DNA of 21,858 nucleotides from Perkinsus chesapeaki (taxonomy: Eukaryota; Perkinsozoa; Perkinsida; Perkinsidae), in assembly GCA_013115145.1 (NCBI GenBank), contig JAAPAO010000474.1, positions 1-21,858 on the forward strand. Direction: 5' to 3'. Position 1 is the stretch's first letter, and every line of letters starts with the position of its first letter. The translations under genes were made by a program, and so were the position numbers. The notes under the pieces were generated by a model. The model searched no databases, had not been told where the DNA came from, and saw nothing but the letters and a program-made list of their open reading frames with translations. Positions 9,018 to 18,322 of this stretch are shown piece after piece.

Positions 9018-10084
9018 TGGTCTTGAGCAGCCCCGTATGTCGACACGCCAAGTATAACGCTAGTCGAAACCTCCGATCCCCAGGTTTGGCGTGGGGGTAA
9101 CGTGCAGCAACATGTGCAGTAAGCACGGCACAGCCAATAACCCAGGGCATACGAAAAAGCCCTTGCGGGCAAACCAAATCACAGAAGGCCCCGACGAGCA
9201 TCAAGATGCTGCATCAGGGCCGCGAAGAGACGATTGAAGGCCTTGCGGCGCTTCAAATCGACGACCATTTTATAAAAGTGATAGGGGACACCACCCTTAA
9301 CGCGCTTCCTGGCATGCTCTAAGAGCGGGCAGGAACGCAGGAGGTGCCTTAGGTTCCCTATCGGGGCTCCGCAATCACACTCCGGAGAGTCGATTACCCC
9401 ACATCTGTGGAGATGAGCTGGGGTTGGAGCCCTACCGAACACTACAGCACTACCTGCTGGGGTAACTTCTCCACGACTCCACAGCCTCGCATGCGAGGCA
9501 CAGTAGAAGAAGTCGTTGCAGGCAGTGCCAAGACCAGCCCGTTTCTCTGACCACCACTTGCGCAGTGACAGAAGCCCGGCTTCGGCTTGATACCGCCGAA
9601 GGGTCCTCACACAGATTTCCGTCTCCGAGGAGACTTCCGTCATGGAGGCACCCTTGGCTGCCAGTTCATCAGCTCGGTCGTTGGCAGGCATGCCGCTGTG
9701 ACCAGGTACCCAATGAAAGGTGACCTTGTCCGGGAGTCCAGCCAAGAGCAGAGTAATCTGCCTGGCTTTATCCCGCCGAGCTACCGTAGATCACGACGAC
9801 AAGATCTTGAGTACCGCCTGAGAGTCCGTGAAGACTTCCCAGCTTTCCTCTTGATCTGCCGCCGAGACGACCCAGCGGACTGCTTCGAGAACTCCAAGGA
9901 GTTCACAGTCCGTAATAGTAGCGTAAGGGGAGAGCTTCCAGCAACTAGCGTGGAGCTCTACTCCCTTACGATAAACCACCATGCCAGCACCGGCCTTGCG
10001 GTCTTTGACCACCGAGCCATCAGTAAAGATGGCATTTCCGGTTAGGAGAGCCGCCTGCGCAATATATCCTTTTGCAAGGGCTTG

Positions 10085-10127
10085 GTATATCTGCCCGCGA
10101 GGGCTTAGTATATCTGCCCGCGAGGGC
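10085..10127. repeat. 23-bp tandem duplication in the LINE remnant
   Basis: gtatatctgcccgcgagggc occurs at 10085-10104 and again at 10108-10127. The 23-base step is not a multiple of three, so it shifts the element's frame. Residues upstream of the duplication are probably not in the ancestral frame, which explains why they look unlike any LINE protein. Confidence 0.85.
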
Positions 10128-10170
10128 CAGTTCTGTATATTTGTATTCTGCATGCCGCTGTTGAGAAAAA

Positions 10171-10271
10171 AAACAACAGCAGCAGCAGATAAGAAGGTCC
10201 AAGTTCTCGAGCCGTCAAGACTCGCCGAGTGTTTCGAGGCCCGACGAAGAAGGAGCAGATGATGATGATTA
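10171..10271. repeat. Short simple repeats (CAG, GAT)
   Basis: An A-run followed by cagcagcagcag near 10173-10187 and gatgatgatgat near 10259-10270. They lie in the poorly conserved part of the LINE remnant and give low-complexity peptides in every frame. Confidence 0.6.
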
Positions 10272-11173
10272 AGGCCAGTAGCCGTGAAGGAAGACGTGAT
10301 TGCTGTATCATGTATTTGCTCGTTATTAAGGACCGTTTCAATTGCCAAGAACCCAGGGCGTGCGCACCACAAATCAGTGTGAGGATGTCGCTGAATGCTC
10401 ATCCCTGCAGAGTGCAACGGTTGATTGTGGTGGAAGACCAATTATTGGCCCGCCAGTGAACCATTGCCACTGTCATCCGCACACCTCCTTCGGATCTCGG
10501 TTAGGCTGAAATGACGTAAGCTATACGCTTTGTCACATAAGAATTAGAAGGTAGATTGCACTATTGTTATATTGATTATTATATTCATAAGTCATACTGA
10601 CAGGGAGCCTTCAAACTGGCTGTACAGTTTATCAATTCTTCGCGGAGGACGACCAATAGGGTTACAGTTCTTAGACGTCAATTTCCGGGCGAACATGCTT
10701 GGTTACATCCTCGAGATTTAGTTCTCTTATTAGCACGCGGAGATCAATTTATCCTCCCTCAGATTATTCTGAATAAGCCATGAGCTTTCGAATAGCTTAT
10801 TTGAAACTCTAACACCGAAAAATATTCAGTTTGCTCTGCGTTTCATTCGACAATGATACTTCACTCTTCTATTCATTATTTGAATGGCAATGAAAAAGTT
10901 TTACTTCGAAACTTGATGACTGGTCATCGGTTGTTCGAGAATGTATGAACTGAAACTCAATTTCACGCTGAGCCAATTACTCGGACCTCCATCACTTTTC
11001 ACGTTAAGGTGTGCCGGGTTCATGAAGGGGCTCCAGTTCACCCGCTGGGATCCAGTGTTGATACACCATTTGTACTGAGATGTCAGCATCCAAACCAGAT
11101 CCGAGAGATTTCGTAATCGCTGGCAAGAAAGATGAGAAAATTATGCGCAAGCCAGGACAGATCCGAGGATACG

Positions 11174-11243
11174 ATTTCAGTACGGCCCGTCCTTGATCGT
11201 CCCGCCGTCATCTGTGTGCAGGTGTGGAAAGCTGCGAGCGGTG
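11174..11243 (+). repeat. Dispersed repeat, copy 2
   Basis: Shares both ends with 6136-6212 in the same orientation. The two copies are about 5 kb apart, in spacers with no other resemblance. Confidence 0.5.
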
Positions 11244-11874
11244 TCAGATCTATTTGGTAGACAATGTGTCGCAGATATTTATTGACGATTGCAAAGACTG
11301 TAAGGAAGTTTCATAAGATAACAATTTGCAGGAGTATCTTTTTGTAGAGAAAATTCACTCTCGAGCCCTCGGTTTGAGCGATCGTAGAGTAATGTATCTT
11401 TTCCCGACCAACATAAGAGCGCTATAGTTACTTCATCGCGCCTCACAATCTGTTATCTGATTTTTTTCAACTGCTCAGAAGAGCATTAATGTGTCCCAAG
11501 GTCTATTAGGACCTAACAAAGCGATTTTTTAACTCATAATTCGATTCAGGCACGATATTTGTAGGGCCAGTAGGAGGTTCAGTATTTCTCCGAGACTGTG
11601 AGAGGGTTCGATTAATGACGATTTGCCAACAACTGAGAACTCGCGATTGTAAGTTGCTCATGAAATTCATGATGGTGAACGGCTCTCGTGGATGCAAGGA
11701 GTAACCTCAATGCGTTTAACTCTGCTGAATAGAACCTGCGGTACGCATTATTTAATCACACGGTACATCGAGCAGCGCGCATACAGTATATCCTCCGTCA
11801 CCTAGGAGCTCGCAAACTCAGTATACGACTCAGCGGCCACTTGCGTGCGTACGGTAGCTTGATAAAGCTATATA

Positions 11875-11909
11875 AGCTATTACCAAGCTATTAAAGCTTG
11901 GTATTAGCT
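11875..11909. repeat. 15-bp inverted repeat in an AAGCTA-rich patch
   Basis: agctattaccaagct (11875-11889) and agcttggtattagct (11895-11909) are complementary at 14 of 15 positions around a 5-base loop. aagct or agctt recurs about eight times between 11855 and 11940. Confidence 0.7.
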
Positions 11910-12139
11910 TTTTCAAATTTCAATAGCTTCAAGGTAGCTGTACACAACAAGCGACGATCTTATTGCTCGAGAAGCTCGGGTTTGTCATTAGTTTCTCTGA
12001 TTTTTAATCGTGATCTCGACTCGAGATACTTCTGAAGAGAAAGATAGTCTAGTGGTGTGCTTTTGCCACTGTTGGATCTTGGTTACGGAAGATTAACCAT
12101 AACTTTTTCAAGATATTTTCGAGGTAAATTTTTCCGCAG

Positions 12140-14721
12140 GTACCAACTGTGATATTTTACTGCAAATTCCTGGCCATCCCATTGTAGAGAGCTCGATGGA
12201 CATGCTCTTTGGCCCTCTCACCCTGCCGAGGGTAGGGTCCATATTCTCACGCGCCGTGAAAATAACTCATAGGCAATAGAGGACTTGCTCGCCAAGCTGA
12301 TGAGCGAAGCTGGTTTGACCGTAACTGACAATGAGTGGAAAAATGTGTTCGACTTCAGCAAGGGACAAGTTAATCATGATTTGTGGTGCGTGAAACTGAG
12401 CAACATCAGGAACCATTCCCCAGCGATCGTCACTGGCGAGAAATGAGCGAGCAGGAAGTTCAGGAACGTTTCCATGCGAGCTGGGTGACAGATGTCGGAG
12501 GATGCCTGGGCATAGGTACCAATTTCGTACCGTGCTTTCCTTTTATCGGGCTTGTCTCTCAGACAACGCGAGTCCAGGGGAAGAGAGTGAAATCGAGTAA
12601 GTTGAATATGCTCTACTCTGGTCGTTCTGAAATGGAACTATCTCGGTGGAACTTCTTTTCTATTTTACGTTTTGAAATTTCCAATGTTTCTCGGGCATCG
12701 AGGAGTGTTAATAGATCGATCACCTATTCGATATATTGGAACAAAAGGAGTACTTGTTGACAGAAAAAAACAAATTACAGGATAGTTGAACTTGTCTCCG
12801 GTATACGGCTCCTCGATGATTAAAGAGAGTGATAGCTGGAAATGCTTTGCTGTTCAACCTTACACTGGCCGAGGCTCCAATGATACGTTTTCTTTTGTCC
12901 GGCTGAATGTTTACGCATAATTATTATTCTCCTGTTAGAGTCGAGCTTGAAGAAGTTGAGACCAGCAGCGAGAGCTCAGTAGGATCATCGGTAGGTCATT
13001 TGCCTCAAGCGATGCACATGCGTTCAAAATAGGTTGGAGTGGAGGAAGGGACCCTTGACGCGAAAGACCTCTGTGAGAAGATTCTTACCGGCTATGAAGT
13101 AGACAAGAATGACGTACGCAAAATCTTCGCAGTGAGTTTTGCCTTCGAAATGAGTATCTCGGCGCGGCATGTAGATACCACTCACGCAGGGGGACAAAGA
13201 CATTGAGGAGCTTCTCCTGTGTCTGAGGTTCGTGCGTCCCGGCTCGGCTAACGCACGCTCCTGGATGAATCGTTCGGATGGTGCAGCCTCTCTGATTAGG
13301 CCGCACTGAATGGTTTTATAGCACCTTTCGTTTCATTGTAAGTTCTTTTCCGATGGTTTGCTTTCAGGCGCGCGACAGAGCCACCGGAGCGGTCTCATGT
13401 ACGGCTCTGGTACGTTTGCCGTTCACCCTCTTTTCCAGGTCCAAGACACACTTTTGACTTTCTTCCTTCAAATGCCCGAGGATCTCATTGAGCACATTGA
13501 GTCGGCTATGCTTGATCCAACAAAATCCTGTGGGACATCGGGAATAATAATTTGAGTCTCGCGCATTCGGTTTACTCTCCACCAACCCACTTCATCTTGA
13601 ACAATGAAGTCGCCGGCCGTAATTTGAAGAACCCTAGAAAAGGACACATGAATGATTACAGTATAGTGCATACTACATATGCTTTTTACACATCTCCTAT
13701 GATTGAACGGGACCAGCTTAGATCGGGTGTTGGAGCTACATGGCAGAAAGCGTCTGTTTCTATGGGACTTCGGAAAAAAGATGTTCCTCGCTCCTTCATT
13801 ACCAAAGCTTGATGAGCATAAATTAATGGACCTTCAACAAAAAGCCTCGCTTTCGATCATGAGCACGAGACGATATAATGTTCGCAATAAGTTTAATAGC
13901 CTCGATCGAATCAGTGAGCTATTCACCCGGTGACCAGCAGGTTTTTGTATATGATGCGTACTGTAACCGAATGAAAGCAGCACAGCGCTCATGTGTGACA
14001 TTTCAGCTACCATTTCAAGGTTAGAAGATCTAAAAATAATCGAACCATTCGTGGCCGGAGAGTGTTGCAGTGCCAGACTAATGCCATTATTGAGTCAGCC
14101 AGAATTGACCAAACACGTGCTCATGTAAAACGCCCGGGTTCAAATCCCACTGACGGCGACTATGGTAGTCGCGCTATGGTTGCTAAAGACGGCGAGCTTG
14201 CCAAGACATCGCCGGCGAGCTACCGTGCTGGAGTCAAAGCGCTCGCTACGAAAACGAACAAGGAAGATGTCATGGAAGCTTTGGTGAGATCGAATTCTTG
14301 CAAGACTAGATTCTTCATGCCGCTCAGCATTATAGAACGGAGCGGCTACTGCGCGAGTTCGAGGAGACCTACAATGAGGTGAGCACTTAGATGAAATGCG
14401 AGAAGGGGATTTTAAACCAATAATGATTTTCCAGGGCAAATGCCGTGGAAGTGTATATGGGAAAGAGTGGAAGTTCCTTTAATTGCAATGCATCCTATAG
14501 AGATATTAAGTCCAAATCTTGTTATATCCAAGAGAATAGCGTTCCTCGAAGTCAGATGACCACTGGTCACTGGCCAGTACTACTTGTCGCCAGTTCAAGG
14601 ATTGGGCTTTCGATGATAGCTCTTGCGGTGCTTTCAGAGTGCCGACGTGAAGAGCATTGTGGGCAACCACAAGGTTTTGTTCCGACAAGTACTTCTTTGG
14701 GGGCAAGAGAACGAGCCGGAA
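12140..14721 (+). CDS. Multi-exon gene, product not recognised (partial)
   Basis: A chain of exons whose codon phases agree across GT-AG introns: 12140-12231, 12273-12385, 12424-12515, 12563-12596, then (after a less certain stretch) 12826-12896, 12939-12990, 13033-13131, 13175-13235, 13300-13337, 13368-13409, 13439-13529, about 13722-13929, 14020-14124, 14169-14283, 14328-14378, 14435-14550 and 14638-14721. Introns inside the best-supported runs are 29-90 nt, many close to 42. Examples of exon peptides are IEDLLAKLMSEAGLTV, GTLDAKDLCEKILTGY and IIEPFVAGECCSARLMPLL. The product is helical and acidic in places, with no signal peptide or membrane segment seen and no domain I can name. The first exon begins at an acceptor (ccgcag), so the true start is probably upstream, although an in-frame ATG exists at 12196. 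The right end is open. Weak points: a 13-nt exon implied near 12781, the segment 13530-13721, and a one-base phase conflict between 14378 and 14435. Confidence 0.6.
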
Positions 14722-14816
14722 GTAAGCATTTGGATTTGATAAGTGATTTAATTGATAATGATATGTCATTGTATTTGAAGCAGTATTTGATATGTGGCTC
14801 TATCTGGCAAGAATAA

Positions 14817-16573
14817 GACCCCTGCATTCACGGTAAATACGTGTAGAAAAATGGAAGGTGGAAGGTTCACTTAGTCCCACGGAAAGATAATCCTCAAGGT
14901 TCAATAGTTGATCGTATTGCTGAGGTATAAGAGAACTCTTTATTGTCCCCTGGAACCAGATTGAGTTCCGACGGCTGCCCTACTGGACATGTTGGACGTT
15001 TCTCAAAAGCCATCTAACTCTCCGACGGGAACCCCGTCCGATTCCTTTAATAATATTCAGAATTGGGAAATGTTCAAGAGGAGGCTCCGCCATTCAGATT
15101 GTCGAAGATATTTTTGAAGCTGTCGCATCAGCCACCGAGGATACCTTACAGTTGCTGAGTGCAGTACTTATGATTGATGGCATTGAGGAAACTCCTGCGT
15201 AAGGAAGAATAGGCTGATTTACTCTTGAAAGTTTTCTACAACAGTTCCGCACCTCACTGTTATCAATGCCATGAGATTTATGCTATGAATGGCTTGAAAT
15301 TCTTATCATAGTCGCAGCTAGATAATAGCGCATGCTTTGTAGATCCTAACGTAAAATCCTTCATCGCCACTTGTTCGCGACACTCTGACTATAATTATTG
15401 TAGGCCGTCTTTCAGGCATCACTAACAGGTGAATGTGCCCAACTTAACTCATGGGGTTGTCAATTAAGCAGTTTTCAGTAGGTGTGAATTTGGAATCCGC
15501 AATGTGGATTTATGATTCGCAGATCAGCTCTGCCATTTCAGTATAAACTTCCTTTTTTGGTACAAATTCCTCCCGCAATCGAGAATTCAATTAAATTAGG
15601 CGTGCGCGAGTTTAATTCCCGGCCATGTTCGTCTCCGGAACAACTCAAGTCAGGTACGAACTTCGAGGTATCAGTAAGCTAATCAGATTCACCTTGGAGA
15701 CCTCCTTGCTGCTCCTCCCAGCAGTACTTGATGTCATCGCCCAAGGCGTTGAAAGGACTGCTGAGATGTAAGACTTCCGAAACTGTTAGTGATGACTTGA
15801 GAAGGAGTTACGATGGAGACACAATCGCTAAAAAAGGACAAACTTCAATTAAAGATGCGTTTTTGAGCGTTTGAAGCTCCTCTTGAAATCCCGCGGACTC
15901 GAATGGAGTACTGCTAAATGTATCGGAACAGCCCGTATTCGGAATACGGTATTCTTATACCTCTGTATATCTTAGCTCAGCCCACCACAATCAGATGTGA
16001 AAAGATCCTACGTACAGTAGCACCACCGCGTGCCTGTAGAGAAATCTTGGCGAAATAGCAAGTGTGTTTTTGCTCCGAGATCATACCCACAAAAGTAGCT
16101 TCTGCTTGGTATGTGACAATTATAGGTACGAGGTTGAGGATCGAGACGTCCAACCATCGGTTGTAGAGGTCGGCTGGTGTGCATGCGTGCAAATATCTTG
16201 TGCCGTTTAGGTAGACCTCAGCGAGCTCGTGACATTCGTCATGAAATCACGCGAGCCTTTTTGTGTGCGAAATGCTCTCATCGAGGTGAGATATTGGACT
16301 TCTATATACTTTCTAGCATCACCACTATCATACTGGGATAATGTACATCCCACGATATACGGAAACGAATTCGGAATACACCCTACTTGTAAATTCCAAG
16401 TCCGAAATTCGGACTCCGAATACGGCTAGATTGTATGAGAGAGTTCCTCCCTTCATGCCATTCCTATTAAGCCTTTCTTCGGGCATTAGTTCTTTGTAAA
16501 AATTTTTCTGACTTAAGTCCCACCAAAGCATTCCCGTCCACTTCGAGTATGACAAGTAAAACCTTTTTTGTAG
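14817..16573. other. Unassigned stretch
   Basis: No gene with confidence. It may contain more exons of the preceding gene or one long intergenic region. Open frames at 15977-16192 (-) and 16229-16429 (+) have no recognisable content. A short palindrome gtattcggaatac is at 15933-15945. Confidence 0.4.
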
Positions 16574-17382
16574 GTTGAAGAGTCGCAAGGACCCACACCA
16601 TCAGGGAACCTGGTTGTCGCTCAAGTTAAACTGAAGGTGGCGCATCAGGATCGTGTTTTGGCTCGTTTGTTGACCTTTCTGCTTGCCATAATGATGACAT
16701 TCCGTCGAATTTTCTCTTCGTGAAGTTGCCATGGAATTCTAATTGGTGTTAAGATACAGCCTGGGCACTTTGTGTTGCACGTTGAAGATGGCTATCTACC
16801 CTACAAAGACCTTGCGGCACAGCCAGTGATAATTACCATCACTCCAGTGAAGAATCCAGGGAAAAAGTAGGCTGCTAAGTTGGAAGACGAAATCGGTCAT
16901 GTCATCGATTTGGGTGGGAAGTTCTGAAGCTTGGCACTAAGACCGAGATGGTTCAGCATCCCTACCGATTGCAAGACTTGGAGGAAAACAAATACGCCAT
17001 TTCCTTCTAGTGTTGACATACGTTGGCAGGAAATCATCCAGCCTCATGAAAAGAATAAGGAACGAAACATTTCCTAGTGCAGAGCTACAATAGCAAACGC
17101 GTCCCTAGACCCACAAGACCGCATTCTCCGTTGCAACTTTTAAGGCACAAACTTCCTGTTATTACAGCTACGTCATTAGAGCTCGATAAATCTGACGAGA
17201 TTGAAGTTGATGTTGAGGACAGCCAGGATGACATGAAGTAGGCTAATCGGGCTTATATACCTCCCGATATCGAGATTATGCATATTACTAACCTCCTGCC
17301 AAACGGAATGTATCAGTCGAGTGTCCCTAACTGTTCCTTGTGCGGATATATAGTGCACAATTTTGTTACGAAACAAAGTCAT
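16574..17382 (+). pseudogene. Coding-like sequence with stops and a frame change
   Basis: From an acceptor-like ttttttgtag, one frame reads through 16574-16924 with protein-like composition, broken by TGA (16721) and TAG (16868) and ended by TGA (16925). Peptides include NLVVAQVKLKVAHQDRVLA and PGHFVLHVEDGYLPYKDLA. The coding look then moves to another frame from 16921 (LKLGTKTEMVQHPYRLQDLE) and later runs into PVITATSLELDKSDEIEVD and, after a further TAG, PPDIEIMHITNLLPNGMY, ending at a TGA at 17382. The composition and the PGHFVLH...PYRLQDL spacing recall the region after the integrase of LTR retroelement polyproteins, but I cannot confirm a family. The alternative is real exons whose introns I failed to place; two of the stops sit in the identical context AAG TAG GCT, which contains a possible donor GTAGGC. 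Confidence 0.4.
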
Positions 17383-17399
17383 TGAAGCACAGATTGACA

Positions 17400-18068
17400 C
17401 CACATTCCATCTGAATGCATTTGATGTTTTCCTATGTCTTCCTGCTGTAGGCTTATTTTATTCACCTCTAAACCCGAAAAAGTACGTAATCACGATTACC
17501 TTCAGCAAATCCCGATTTCTTACCCGCGCTTGACTTGTTTTGAGCAACGTTCGCGTGTAGCTGCTTGTGGGATACATCTTAATATGATGATCATATCACC
17601 TTTTACGGGTGGATCCTCACTGAGGTTACGCCTTTCGCTGGGGTTACCTCAGCAAAAGGCATCTGCTCGAGTTCATGTCTCCTCCTTGACACACTGTTAT
17701 TCACATAATACTCATTGTGGAATCTCAGTATCATGCCTTGCCAAGGCAGCCTTGGACGCGCATGGTTTTACGGATTTTTCTCAAGGACGTATCCAATGCT
17801 ATATATTGAATTTAGATACTTGGTATTTTATAATGGTCAACTAACTCATGACGATTACATTACGTGCAGGTGTGTTTTTTGGGGCGATGCGAATGCGGTA
17901 ACAGGAGTATTCGTGTCATTCCCGCCGTCGCTTTCCTAAGTTTTTCTCGTCCTTTTTCAAGTCGAGCACTTGTTCCTATTAGAATTTAATATATCATTCA
18001 CCACAGTGAGCGAGGACCGTATACGAACCCACCACCATTGCACGCATTTCCGACACTCCATAGGATAG
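17400..18068. other. Possible exon region, unassigned
   Basis: An acceptor-like ctgctgtag at 17443-17451 precedes a short open stretch to a GTACGT donor near 17481. The overlapping open frames 17434-17844 and 17715-17939 have no recognised motif. I cannot assign exons here with confidence. Confidence 0.3.
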
Positions 18069-18322
18069 AAAAACATAGCTGTTTGCTACACATGGTACCA
18101 GGATGATAGTGCACCAGGTGCACTGCACCTGTTACCGAACTTTTCTCACTCAGGCTTCTCATAGGAGATAAAAGAATACCGGTAGACTGTGTTTGGCATG
18201 AACAAGTTCGACTTCCTCCCTTGGAACTAGACAGCAAAATCGCCTTTGAAGGAGTTGCGGTTTCCGAGATCCCCGGCAGAGCCTGGCAAGACGGTGACAT
18301 ATTCTGCTACAAGCATCTATGA
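18069..18322 (+). CDS. Two exons of unknown product just upstream of the EEP gene
   Basis: Exon 18069-18117 (IAVCYTWYQDDSAP) and exon 18154-18322 (begins LLIGDKRIPVDCVW, ends GRAWQDGDIFCYKHL, then TGA at 18320) read as protein and are separated by a 36-nt GT-AG intron (18118-18153) with a good pyrimidine tract. The frames join only if one extra G is kept at the junction. The TGA overlaps the ATG at 18319 in the sequence ATGA. The exons may be the end of a separate upstream gene. They could instead be the N-terminus of the EEP protein, because removing 18294-18313 (gtgac...tacaag) would put them in frame with it, but 20 nt is very short for an intron. Product not recognised. Confidence 0.4.

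Larger units (their letters stand above)
9179..10441 (-). mobile_element. LINE-type retrotransposon remnant: RNase H and C-terminal Cys/His motif
   Basis: Minus-strand reading frame, the 3' end of a non-LTR retrotransposon ORF2. From 10441 downward: about 135 poorly conserved residues, then RNase H with Asp141 (FTDGS), Glu180 (DCELLG) and Asp206 (FTDSQ). A TGA (9791-9793) then stops the frame, but the same frame continues without shift into the rest of RNase H: VPGHSG with its His, then NDRADELA. It ends with C-x-C-x8-H-x4-C (PECDCG...HLLRSCP), common at the end of I/Jockey-type LINE proteins, and a stop at 9179. There is no reverse transcriptase domain in the window, and a TAA sits just before 10441, so the copy is 5'-truncated and dead. 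It inserted downstream of subtilase C in the opposite orientation. An alternative is a stand-alone RNase H gene, but the Cys/His tail argues against it. Confidence 0.85.
10460..12139. other. Gap between the LINE remnant and the spliced gene at 12140
   Basis: No gene supported. It contains the second copy of the dispersed repeat (11174-11243), a palindromic AGCT-rich patch (11854-11940), and near 10541 a short stretch resembling arm A of the 7597 repeat (ttagaagg, then actattgtt). The part after 11940 may contain earlier exons of the gene at 12140, because that gene's first assigned exon begins at a splice acceptor. Confidence 0.45.

Noticed and set aside
8980-9204. Minus-strand open frame overlapping the LINE end
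   Set aside because: It overlaps the RNase H protein end in another frame and contains no motif; it lies in the element's 3' untranslated region.
9791-9793. TGA as a sense codon (code variant or selenocysteine)
   Set aside because: The LINE is a non-essential remnant, stops of other kinds also occur, and no TGA interrupts the supported EEP or subtilase exons. A nonsense mutation is simpler.
14062-14168. tRNA-like stretch: tggccggag followed by gggttcaaatcccac resembles A and B boxes of a tRNA-Leu/Ser gene
   Set aside because: Only three of five T-stem pairs form, no acceptor stem can be paired, and the anticodon stem is missing. The B-box-like part lies in a phase-consistent 44-nt intron (14125-14168).
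14445-14816. 123-codon open frame
   Set aside because: It runs across two intron candidates in a different frame from the exons 14435-14550 and 14638-14721, whose phases fit the neighbouring exons.
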